From: Oscillospiraceae bacterium
Lineage (GTDB): Bacteria > Bacillota > Clostridia > Oscillospirales > Acutalibacteraceae
DNA length: 64,000 bases
Assembly: GCA_031271865.1 (NCBI GenBank)
Contig: JAISUW010000054.1
Span: 1-64,000, forward strand
Direction: 5' to 3'
The translations under genes and the position numbers were made by a program. The notes under the pieces were generated by a model. The model was not told the DNA's origin. It was given only the letters and a program-made list of their open reading frames with translations, and ran no database searches. This document shows positions 47,440 to 58,325 of this stretch, one piece after another (the first letter of the stretch is position 1; every line of letters starts with the position of its first letter).

Positions 47440-49158
47440 TTATTTCACGCCCGCCATGAAGCGTTTCACATACGCGCCGATCATGCCGCGGTCGCCGGCG
47501 GAAAGCTGCCCGGAGGCATCAATGGCATGGAGGGTACCGTTGCAGTGCCGGTGGAGGTACTCTAACACCTGCCCGCGGATGACGGGCATTTGGCGCGGTT
47601 CAACGCCATTGAGCAGGCCATCGGCAAAAGCGGCGAGTACCGCCGTCTGTTCGGACAGTTCCAAGACATTGTCCTGCCGCTGCTTTAGAAGCTGGGTGAG
47701 CCGTTCCCCACGGTGCAGAAGCTCCAACGTGGAGGCATCCAAGTCAGCGCCGAACTGCGCAAACACTGCCGTATCACGGTATTGCGCCAAATCCAGGCGC
47801 AGGGAGCCGGACACATCCCGCATCGCTTTCTTCTGCGCCGCACGGCCCACACGGGAGACGGACAAGCCGACATCCACGGCAGGGCGCAAGCCGGCGTTGA
47901 ACAAATCGCTGTTGAGGAATATCTGCCCGTCGGTGATAGAGATTACATTGGTCGGGATATATGCGGATATATCTCCCGCCATGGTTTCGATAATCGGCAG
48001 GGCGGTAATGGAACCGCCGCCCTTCTCCTCGGAGAGTTGCGCGGCGCGTTCCAGCAAGCGCGAGTGCAGGTAAAACACATCCCCGGGATACGCCTCGCGC
48101 CCGGAGGGGCGCCGCAGCAAGAGCGACATGGAGCGGTACGCCTGCGCGTGCTTGGAGAGGTCGTCGTAGACAATCAGCACATCCCGTCCTTGGTGCATGA
48201 ACTCCTCTGCAATGGCGCACCCGGCGTAGGGTGCGAGGTACTGGAGGGTAGCGCGGTCGTCGGCGGCGGCGGTGACGATGATGGTGTTCTCCATCGCCTT
48301 GGCTTTCTCCAAGATTGCCACAACCTGCGCTACCGTGGAGGCTTTCTGTCCGATGGCAACATAGATACAGATGCAGTCGCCTTTCTTCTGCGCCAGCATT
48401 GCCGCAAGGGCAATGGAGGTCTTTCCGGTTTGGCGGTCGCCGATAATCAGCTCGCGCTGCCCGCGTCCGATGGGAATCATGGCATCTATGGCGATGAGTC
48501 CCGTCATGAGCGGACGGCTGACCGGCGCGCGGTCCATGATTGAGGGCGCGGGGGCTTCTACCGGCCGCGTCTTTTCTGTTTTGAGGTCCTTGCCGTCTAA
48601 AGGCGTACCCAATGGGTCTATGACACGCCCCAGCAGTTCCGGACCGACCGGGACGGAAACAACACGGCCCGTACCACGCACAAAGGCACCCGGTTTCACA
48701 TCGCCGTCCGAGAGCAGGACAGCACCCACGCCGCTCTCCTGCAATTCGAGAGCCAGACCGTGCATTCCGCCGTCAAAGCTCAGCAGCTCGCCGTATTTAA
48801 TACCCGGCAGTCCGGCAATGCTCACTACATCATCCGCCACAGCCTGCACACGGCCATAGTCGCCGATTTCGGGTTCCATGGTCATCTCGTCCGGTTGGAG
48901 GTTGTTGATGGTGCGGTTGCGCAGCGTATCGAGACCGCGTTCTCCTGCCATACGTGCTTTCAGTTGCCGCAGGTGCGCGGCAAAACTGAAGTCATAGAGC
49001 GTCCCCTCCACAAGGACGGTATAGCCGCCCAACAAGGCAGGTTCAACAGCAGTCGTGACGCGAACATCCGCACCGAATTTGGAGCGCAGGAGTTCGTCTA
49101 TCTCCGCCCTTGCCGCCTCGTCCAGCGGTGCGGCGGAGCGCACAATGGCTTGCTTCAT
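47440..49158 (-). CDS. atpA: ATP synthase alpha subunit with N-terminal delta-subunit C-terminal-like domain
   Basis: Alpha: [42 protein letters not shown]. First about 75 aa: [64 protein letters not shown], delta-CTD pattern. Confidence 0.92.
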   Translation of the reverse strand: MKQAIVRSAAPLDEAARAEIDELLRSKFGADVRVTTAVEPALLGGYTVLVEGTLYDFSFAAHLRQLKARMAGERGLDTLRNRTINNLQPDEMTMEPEIGDYGRVQAVADDVVSIAGLPGIKYGELLSFDGGMHGLALELQESGVGAVLLSDGDVKPGAFVRGTGRVVSVPVGPELLGRVIDPLGTPLDGKDLKTEKTRPVEAPAPSIMDRAPVSRPLMTGLIAIDAMIPIGRGQRELIIGDRQTGKTSIALAAMLAQKKGDCICIYVAIGQKASTVAQVVAILEKAKAMENTIIVTAAADDRATLQYLAPYAGCAIAEEFMHQGRDVLIVYDDLSKHAQAYRSMSLLLRRPSGREAYPGDVFYLHSRLLERAAQLSEEKGGGSITALPIIETMAGDISAYIPTNVISITDGQIFLNSDLFNAGLRPAVDVGLSVSRVGRAAQKKAMRDVSGSLRLDLAQYRDTAVFAQFGADLDASTLELLHRGERLTQLLKQRQDNVLELSEQTAVLAAFADGLLNGVEPRQMPVIRGQVLEYLHRHCNGTLHAIDASGQLSAGDRGMIGAYVKRFMAGVK

Positions 49159-49160
49159 GT

Positions 49161-49685
49161 TCAGCCCTCCCCGCTTGTCGGTTCACCGGGAGGCGTGACT
49201 TTCTGTTGAAAGTAGGACTTCGCCATATCGAGGTTCTCGCCGCTGCGCGCCTCGCGGCGCAAAACCTGTGTGGCAATGTCAAAGGAAAGATCCAGCACTT
49301 CCTGCTCCATGCCGGCCAAGGCTTTGTCGTGCATATCTTGGGCTGTGGCGGCGGCGCGCCGGATGGTTTCCCGCGCCTCGTTCTCCGCTGTTTCGCCCAT
49401 AACTTTGGCGGATTCGTTGGCGGCGGAAGTGATTTCCAAGGCTTTCTCCCGCGCCTCTTCCTCGGCTTGGGCAATCCGCGCCTCGTATTCTGCTTTGAGT
49501 TCCTTGGCGTGGGCTTCGGCTTCAGCAGCCTCATCTAAAGACGCCTGTATCTTTTCCGACCGCGCCGCCATGAACTTACGCACAGGCTTGTACAGCAGCT
49601 GCCGGACAAGCAGGAACAGTATCAGCGCATTCAGCGCATGGAGGATGATGTCGTCTAAGGCATATTCTTTCAGTAATTCGAGCAT
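49161..49685 (-). CDS. atpF: ATP synthase b subunit
   Basis: N-terminal TM then [46 protein letters not shown]. Confidence 0.9.
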   Translation of the reverse strand: MLELLKEYALDDIILHALNALILFLLVRQLLYKPVRKFMAARSEKIQASLDEAAEAEAHAKELKAEYEARIAQAEEEAREKALEITSAANESAKVMGETAENEARETIRRAAATAQDMHDKALAGMEQEVLDLSFDIATQVLRREARSGENLDMAKSYFQQKVTPPGEPTSGEG

Positions 49686-49749
49686 GGTGTTACTCCCGGT
49701 AAGCCCCTGAAGGGACCAAAGTGTAGTACGATTCTATAGCCGTATTGCC

Positions 49750-49980
49750 TCAGGCGTTCGGCGAAACGAAGAGGATAATCAGCGCGACCAGCAAGCCATA
49801 GATAGCCGTGGATTCCGCCAAGGCGCAGCCCATGAGGAAGAGAGCGTTGATTTTTCCGGAGGCTTCCGGTTGGCGGCCGACGGCTTCCGAAGCGCGGCCT
49901 GTGGCGATGCCCATACCGATACCTGCGCCGCCTGCGCCCAAGATGGCAAGACCTGCGCCGATGGTGTAGAGAAGTTCCAT
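49750..49980 (-). CDS. atpE: ATP synthase c subunit
   Basis: 76 aa hairpin, GRQPEASGKI loop, ALAESTAIYGLLVALIILF. Confidence 0.93.
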   Translation of the reverse strand: MELLYTIGAGLAILGAGGAGIGMGIATGRASEAVGRQPEASGKINALFLMGCALAESTAIYGLLVALIILFVSPNA

Positions 49981-50036
49981 AATGTGTTTGCTCCTTTAGT
50001 ATGTGAATGCGATACGCGCAATGCGAATGAGGGTAA

Positions 50037-51053
50037 TTATTCTTCCTCCGCCGTAGCCTCTTCTATATAGGAAAGCGTCAGCGTAACGAAGATGAACGCC
50101 TGAATCAGCGGGTGGAAAGCATTGAAGAACAGCCCCGCCACGGAGGGGATGCCCAAAGCGAAGTTCCCCAAAGCCCAGTACATCAAATCGATGATGACCA
50201 TGCCGGCGAACATATTGCCGAACAAACGGCAAGTCAGGGAGACAGGTACGATGATTTCGGACAGAACCCGGAAGGGGAATACAATGGAGGTTGGCTTGGC
50301 GGCGGCTTTGAGGTTCAGCAAGAACTTGGTGCCAAAATCCGCATTCTCCGGGTACTCCGGTTTCTTGAAGCCTACCAGTGTGCGGATGCGCCCCGCCACG
50401 CCCTTGCGCTTGAAGCCGTAGTAGTTTATCATTACAAAGGTAATCAGCGAGATGGCGGCGGTCATGGTCAGGTCGGCGGTCGGCGCGTGGAGGTGGAACA
50501 GCTCCACCATCGCGGACAGTACCAGCATGATGGTCAGCGAAAACATATACGCTCCGAAAGTCAAACTCATGCCTTGCAGCTTTGTGCCGATATAGTTGTC
50601 TATGCTCTCCACTGCCAACTCCAGCACATTGAGGATACCTTTCGGGTTGTCTTTAGGCTTACGGAACACAAATATCTGGCAGCAGACGGCAAAAACCAAG
50701 ACAACGGCAATAATCAGCCATTCCACCAGAACAGTTTCGCTGATGCTCTCAGAGAGGTGGAGGGGCAGTTTGGGCAGGTTCCAATCTGCGATTCCTTCCC
50801 AACGCTCCGCAAGGATAGAGGGTGCCTCGAAGTTCTCTTTCTCTTTGCCGCGCATCAGGAGCGCCAGCACATGAACCGCCAAAGCCCATAAGCCTGCGAT
50901 AAACATCACAGACCCGAGTTTCTTGGGTTGCAGCTGCTTCTTGGTCGGCGTATTTATGCCTGCGAGTTTCTTGACAGCGGACCGCTTCAGCAGATACCCG
51001 CCGGCAATTAGGCAAACGGTAACGGCAAATGCGACATAATCCAAGGGCGTCAT
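50037..51053 (-). CDS. atpB: ATP synthase a subunit with N-terminal membrane extension
   Basis: SLTCRLFGNMFAGMV, FHPLIQAFIFVTLTLSYIEEA; 338 aa. Confidence 0.92.
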   Translation of the reverse strand: MTPLDYVAFAVTVCLIAGGYLLKRSAVKKLAGINTPTKKQLQPKKLGSVMFIAGLWALAVHVLALLMRGKEKENFEAPSILAERWEGIADWNLPKLPLHLSESISETVLVEWLIIAVVLVFAVCCQIFVFRKPKDNPKGILNVLELAVESIDNYIGTKLQGMSLTFGAYMFSLTIMLVLSAMVELFHLHAPTADLTMTAAISLITFVMINYYGFKRKGVAGRIRTLVGFKKPEYPENADFGTKFLLNLKAAAKPTSIVFPFRVLSEIIVPVSLTCRLFGNMFAGMVIIDLMYWALGNFALGIPSVAGLFFNAFHPLIQAFIFVTLTLSYIEEATAEEE

Positions 51054-51083
51054 GATGCCGCTCCTTTCAGGTAATCAGTCAGT

Positions 51084-51413
51084 CTAATCAATGTCATCCT
51101 CTTCCCAGACGTTGTACTTTGGTTTTTCCGGCGGCGGCGGTTCCTTTTGCGCTTTCCTGTGCCGCAGCACAGCGTGAATCAAGGCAATCAGGAAGAGTCC
51201 CGCCCCTGCTGTAACCCCGAACCACGCCAGTTCCTTGCGGAAGAAGAAAGCGCAAATCAGCATTCCTGCAACGGTCGGTGCCAAAGCCACGGGGAAACCG
51301 ACGGCCGCTAAGATATTTCCATCCAGAATCTTTTTGCACGCTTTGGCAAGGAGCAGGTAGTTGACAAAAGCGCAGACCAGCGCCGCAGTGACGGCCAAAA
51401 GGTGTGCTGCCAT
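51084..51413 (-). CDS. AtpI-like small membrane protein
   Basis: 109 aa, hydrophobic, CAFVNYLLLAKACKKI, first gene of the atp operon. Confidence 0.55.
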   Translation of the reverse strand: MAAHLLAVTAALVCAFVNYLLLAKACKKILDGNILAAVGFPVALAPTVAGMLICAFFFRKELAWFGVTAGAGLFLIALIHAVLRHRKAQKEPPPPEKPKYNVWEEDDID

Positions 51414-51423
51414 ATCGATACCC

Positions 51424-51461
51424 TCCTCCCGCAAGCGTGACAAAACCGTGCGCCGGGAGGA
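51424..51461 (-). promoter_or_regulatory. Leader hairpin overlapping the RBS of the first atp operon gene
   Basis: Minus strand TCCTCCCG-N22-CGGGAGGA, 3' arm overlaps AGGAGG 8 nt before ATG. Confidence 0.6.
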
Positions 51462-51707
51462 AGGGGCTTCATCGCTCCCACACACTATGTGCCATTGACC
51501 ATTATTATATACCTTTTGTAATGAAAAAGCAAGAGGAAAAAACGACTATTCTTATTCGTTTTTCAGGCTGCGATTTGGTTATTATTCTACCTATCCGGCA
51601 AATGCAGCCGAAAACGGCAGCATAGGATAAGGGTTGCTTTCGGCATTATCACGATTGTTCAAGGAAGAAAACGATGTTATGCTGTGAAAAATGTACAAAC
51701 GTAAAGC

Positions 51708-53729
<2,022 letters not shown>

Positions 53730-53856
53730 TCACCCAAAGGCAAGCTGCAATTCGCCGGAGAGCCGAACCTATCGCATGGCTTGCTTTTTTGCACAAAATG
53801 TGTTACAATACTTCTTGGACGCACCGCATGAAGACCATGGAAATGAAGTGATATAT

Positions 53857-54861
53857 ATGGCGAAAGACAAAGAAAAATCCAAAAAGAGATGGAAAGGGAT
53901 AGGAGCGGTATTCCTTTTCCTGCTCGTTATTGCCGCCGGCGCCGGAATCTTTTACCTCGGGCACAAAGCCGGCGGCGGGGAACTGCAGTTCACCTTTCCG
54001 TCAAAGTCCACAACAACGACCACGACCGCCTTTGACCCTGCCAATGGGTTGGAGGTCTATGTGATTGATGTCGGGCAAGGGAATTGCCAACTCATCCGAT
54101 TTGCCGGGCAGACTTTGCTCTATGATGGCGGGGAGATAGGCAGGGAGGACGATGTTACAAGCTTCCTGCGGAAAATTGGGGTAAAGCGGTTGGATTATGT
54201 CATTGCCTCCCATGCCCACTCCGACCACGTAGGCGGCTTGGCGTATGGTATCCTGGAGAATTTCCCTGTGGGAGAGATTATCCTCCCGTTTGTCCCAAAG
54301 GATGCGGTGGGCATAGCACAAAGCTACAATGCATTCTTAAAGGCAGCAGAGAAGAAGCACAACAAAGAAGGAACGGTAATATCAGAATCCAAAGCGTTAG
54401 GCAGAGTGAACTTCTATTTGGGCGGTGAAAACGGTGCTGCCTGCAAGATACTGGGACCGACGCAGTTTGTGCTGAACAACGGAGGCTTCGAGAGCATCAA
54501 CAACAATTCCGTCTGTATACAGATTCGTTATAAAGATACATCCGTACTCCTTACCGGAGATGCTGAGGAAAAGGCAGAGATGTCGCTGATAGAATCCTAC
54601 AACGATACATTGAAATCCAATCTGTTTATCGCAGGACATCATGGCTCGGCTACCTCTAATACGCCGGACTTTCTGAACCTTGTGCGCCCGGATATGATTG
54701 CCGTCTCTTGCGGACTGAATAACTCCTATGGGCATCCCCATGCCGAGGTACTCGCCTATTGCAAGACACATTCCATCCCCGTTTACCGTACGGATTACCA
54801 AGGGAGTCTGCTCTTTGTGTCGGATGGAAATCACTTCTCCCCCTATGTGATAACCGAATAA
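53857..54861 (+). CDS. Membrane-anchored MBL-fold hydrolase resembling ComEC/Rec2 C-terminal domain
   Basis: N-terminal TM, VYVIDVGQGNCQLI, SHAHSDHVGGL, LTGDAE, GHHGS. Confidence 0.85.
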   Translation: MAKDKEKSKKRWKGIGAVFLFLLVIAAGAGIFYLGHKAGGGELQFTFPSKSTTTTTTAFDPANGLEVYVIDVGQGNCQLIRFAGQTLLYDGGEIGREDDVTSFLRKIGVKRLDYVIASHAHSDHVGGLAYGILENFPVGEIILPFVPKDAVGIAQSYNAFLKAAEKKHNKEGTVISESKALGRVNFYLGGENGAACKILGPTQFVLNNGGFESINNNSVCIQIRYKDTSVLLTGDAEEKAEMSLIESYNDTLKSNLFIAGHHGSATSNTPDFLNLVRPDMIAVSCGLNNSYGHPHAEVLAYCKTHSIPVYRTDYQGSLLFVSDGNHFSPYVITE

Positions 54862-54881
54862 AACAGAAAGGAAACCGTATT

Positions 54882-57800
54882 TTGCTGCATTTGATTTACG
54901 GTCGCGCAGGTGCCGGCAAAACGCATTATATCCTCAAGCAAATCAAGGACTTCATTCAAGCCGGGGTAACGGATTTGGTGCTTGTCATCCCGGAACAGGA
55001 GAGCTTCCAAACAGAGCGCGCTGTCTTGCATGAATTGGGCGCGAGAGAGGCGCAGTTCGTGCAGGTGCTGAGCTTTACGCGCCTTGCAGCCTCTGTTGCC
55101 AAAGAGGAAAAGCTGTGTGCGGTGCGGGGGGTCAATGATTCATTGAAATCATTGGCGATGCTGGAAGCCTTGGGTGCAGCCCGTGACCGCTTGCATCTCT
55201 ACAGCAGAGCGGACCGTCGCCGCATACCGGATTTTCTTCACTTGGCGTCTGAGTTGGAAGCAGCCGCTGCCAACAGCACAAAGCTGCTGGAAGCTGCTGA
55301 GGAGCTGCACGGTACAGTCAAACAAAAGTGCGATGAACTGGCACATATTATCGAGAATTATGAGGCTATCCTTACCGCTCGCTACGGCGGCCGGGGGGAT
55401 ACGCTGGAGCTTTTGGCGGAGGCGTTGCGTCAGACGCATTGGTTTAAGGGGAAGACCGTTTTCCTGGATTCTTTCCGCGGGTTCACCGGGGAAGAACGCC
55501 GCATCGTAAAACTGATGCTGGAGCAAGCCTCGCACGTCTATGTGACGCTCATCGGCGACGGACCTGGGGTGTTGGGTGCGGAGAATGTTTTTGCACACAC
55601 CGAGCGGGCATACTTGGATTTGCAGCAGGATGCAAAGGATGTTTGCTGCGTGTCGGCGAAGCCTTTGCGGCTGAGCGGTGAAAACAAATTCTGCAATTTC
55701 CCGCCGGCACACAATTACCATAAGAGTGCCTCCATGCGGCAACTGGAGCTGTTCTTAGCGAAAGGCGAACGTCCGCAAACGTCGGATGCCTCCGACATTG
55801 TGAATGTATCCTGTGCCGACCGCGAGCGGGAGTGCGCATGGGTAGCGGCGGAAATTCACCGCCTGCTGCGCGAGAAGGATCCGCGCATCCGAACCGACGG
55901 TCTGCGTTGCCGGGATATAGCAATTACAGCGAGGAATTTCTCCGATTACGAAGCACCGTTGGCGGCGGCGATGAAAAAGGCAGGTATTCCGGTCTATTTA
56001 GATACCCGCCGTCCTCTCCAGCATCAACCGCTGATGCGCCTTTGCACAGCGGCATTGCAGATTGCCGCCGATGGCTTTCGCACAGAAACGGTGTTTACGC
56101 TCCTGAAAACCGGTTTGGCAGGGTTAGATATGAATGAGACGGCCGAGCTGGAAACCTATTGCTTCCGTTGGCGTATAGACGGTGCAGGATTCCTGCATCC
56201 GTGGAACATGGATACCCGAGGCTTCGGGGACTATAGTGAGGACAACGCCGAGGATAAAGCAGCGGAGCAGAATCGCCGTGAATCGCTCAACCGCCTGCGT
56301 CTGCGTCTGGTGAAGCCTTTGCAGTCCTTGTGCAAGGCGCTTAAAGACACGACGGTTCCGGCAGCGTGTGCGGCACTCTTCTCCTATGTTAACAGCTTGG
56401 ATGTCAGCCGCAGTCTCGCCGAGCAACGGCAACAGTTGACAGATATGCAGGATACTGTCACCGCAGAGATGCTCCCACGCATCTGGCGCGCATTCGTGCA
56501 GATTCTGGATTATCTGACAGAGGCCTCGCAGGCGGCGGAAGGTTTGTCCGGTGACTTAGCGGATCAAGGCACGGAAAAGGCAACCGATGCCAAAGCGTTT
56601 TATGATATGTTCTCTTTGGTTCTGGGAGGAACGGACTTAGGAGAACTGCCGCCCATGCTGGATTGTGTGGTGGCGGGAGAAGCTTCACGTTCCCGTTTCC
56701 AAAGCCCGCGCATTCTTTTCGCTATGGGCCTGACGGACGGCGTGTTCCCCTCTGTACCGACGCAACCGATTCTGCTGTCGGAAGCGGAGCGGGAATTGCT
56801 GAAAGGCACCGCCGCCGGGTTGAAGCTGCGGGATACGCGCCCGGAGTTGGTGGATTTGGAGAGCCTTCTGGTTTATCAAACCCTTTGCGCCCCGACCGAA
56901 CGGTTATACCTTACGCATCCCCGCCGGGATACAGCTGGGGCAGGCTTGGCACCCTCCCCTTTGCTTGCTCGCATATTTGATAAAAAGAGCGGTTGTTTTC
57001 CCGATAGTGCTGCCATTACCGAAGCGGATACCCCGGCAAACCCGGAGGAATGCGCCGATTCTGTGGAGTTTCCGGCTGCCGCTTTCGATATGCTTTGCGC
57101 CTTAGAGGAAGGCACACCGCTGCACCGGGCCTTGCGTGAGCTGACAGAAGAAGACGGTCGCTTCGCGGCAGCCATTGAAGCATTGAATCGCTTGAACTGC
57201 CATGAGCTTTTCTCTCTGGAGGGCGACAAGGAGGCTTGCGCACTGCTTTTGCCGCTCGGGAGCACCATCTCCCCCACACGCTTGGAGACCTTTGCAAAAT
57301 GTCCTTTCCGGCACTATATGAAGTACGCCTTGAAGGCACAGGTCATCCAACCTGCGGCTTTTGACAGTCTGCTGCGCGGGAATATCATTCACACAGCCTT
57401 TGAGGAGTTCTTGGATACCGTGGATTATCCGGAAGCGCTTTCCGTGGATGCACTCTTAGAAATGCCGCCGGAAGAAGTGCGCCGCCGTTTCCGCGAATTG
57501 ACAGACAGCATAGGCAAACGTGTATTGGAACAAGAAGCAATGCCCAAACGCGGTCTATGGCTCTATAAACGGCTGCAGGAAGTTATGGAAGAAACACTTG
57601 GTTCTGTTCTTGATGAATTCCGTGACTCCGGGTTCCGCCCCGCGGCATTTGAGCTGCCGATTGGGCGTCGGGCTGCGGTTGGACCATATAGGCTTTCCCT
57701 GCCGGAAGGCGAATTGCTCTTCTCGGGAAAGACCGATCGGGTGGACATTGATTCCATGCGCGGCGCTTTCCGTATCGCCGACTATAAGAGTTACACCAAA

Positions 57801-58325
57801 GCATTCGATTTATCCTCTCTGTATGACGGCATAGATTTGCAGATGCTCCTCTATCTCTTTGCCGTTGCAGACAACGGAATCAACGGCGAAGCCCCCTTGC
57901 AACCGGCCGCTGTGATGTATCAGCCGGTGAAAGACAAAACCGTGTCGCTCAGCGATCGCAGCAAAACCGCCGAAGCGTTGAAAGAAGAAAAGGAAAAAGC
58001 CCGAAAGCCGGACGGGTTAATTGTCGAGGGTTTAGACAGCGGTTACGGTACCGTCCTCACAAGCAAAATGGTCGCCGTTTTGCGGCGCGACATAGAAGAC
58101 ATTCTCCGAGAAACCGCAAAGCGGTTGCTTGTCGGCGACATAAGTGTTTATCCGCTTGAAAAGGACACCGATTTCGGCGGGTTCGGCACTTGCGATGATT
58201 GTGAATATCATGCGGCCTGCGGACACGAGATCGGTGAGGAATGCCGAGGGAAATACGCGCTGACGAAAGCAACAGTCTTGGAATACTTGGAAGCGGCTGC
58301 CGCAGAAGGGGAGGAGCAAGAATGA
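54882..58325 (+). CDS. addB: Helicase-exonuclease AddAB subunit AddB
   Basis: LHLIYGRAGAGKTHYIL, C-terminal Cys cluster FGTCDDCEYHAAC; probable TTG start. Confidence 0.9.
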   Translation: MLHLIYGRAGAGKTHYILKQIKDFIQAGVTDLVLVIPEQESFQTERAVLHELGAREAQFVQVLSFTRLAASVAKEEKLCAVRGVNDSLKSLAMLEALGAARDRLHLYSRADRRRIPDFLHLASELEAAAANSTKLLEAAEELHGTVKQKCDELAHIIENYEAILTARYGGRGDTLELLAEALRQTHWFKGKTVFLDSFRGFTGEERRIVKLMLEQASHVYVTLIGDGPGVLGAENVFAHTERAYLDLQQDAKDVCCVSAKPLRLSGENKFCNFPPAHNYHKSASMRQLELFLAKGERPQTSDASDIVNVSCADRERECAWVAAEIHRLLREKDPRIRTDGLRCRDIAITARNFSDYEAPLAAAMKKAGIPVYLDTRRPLQHQPLMRLCTAALQIAADGFRTETVFTLLKTGLAGLDMNETAELETYCFRWRIDGAGFLHPWNMDTRGFGDYSEDNAEDKAAEQNRRESLNRLRLRLVKPLQSLCKALKDTTVPAACAALFSYVNSLDVSRSLAEQRQQLTDMQDTVTAEMLPRIWRAFVQILDYLTEASQAAEGLSGDLADQGTEKATDAKAFYDMFSLVLGGTDLGELPPMLDCVVAGEASRSRFQSPRILFAMGLTDGVFPSVPTQPILLSEAERELLKGTAAGLKLRDTRPELVDLESLLVYQTLCAPTERLYLTHPRRDTAGAGLAPSPLLARIFDKKSGCFPDSAAITEADTPANPEECADSVEFPAAAFDMLCALEEGTPLHRALRELTEEDGRFAAAIEALNRLNCHELFSLEGDKEACALLLPLGSTISPTRLETFAKCPFRHYMKYALKAQVIQPAAFDSLLRGNIIHTAFEEFLDTVDYPEALSVDALLEMPPEEVRRRFRELTDSIGKRVLEQEAMPKRGLWLYKRLQEVMEETLGSVLDEFRDSGFRPAAFELPIGRRAAVGPYRLSLPEGELLFSGKTDRVDIDSMRGAFRIADYKSYTKAFDLSSLYDGIDLQMLLYLFAVADNGINGEAPLQPAAVMYQPVKDKTVSLSDRSKTAEALKEEKEKARKPDGLIVEGLDSGYGTVLTSKMVAVLRRDIEDILRETAKRLLVGDISVYPLEKDTDFGGFGTCDDCEYHAACGHEIGEECRGKYALTKATVLEYLEAAAAEGEEQE

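Noticed and set aside
54759-54881. N-terminal extension of the addB ORF
   Set aside because: Overlaps the end of the MBL gene; the P-loop N-terminus fits a TTG start at 54882.
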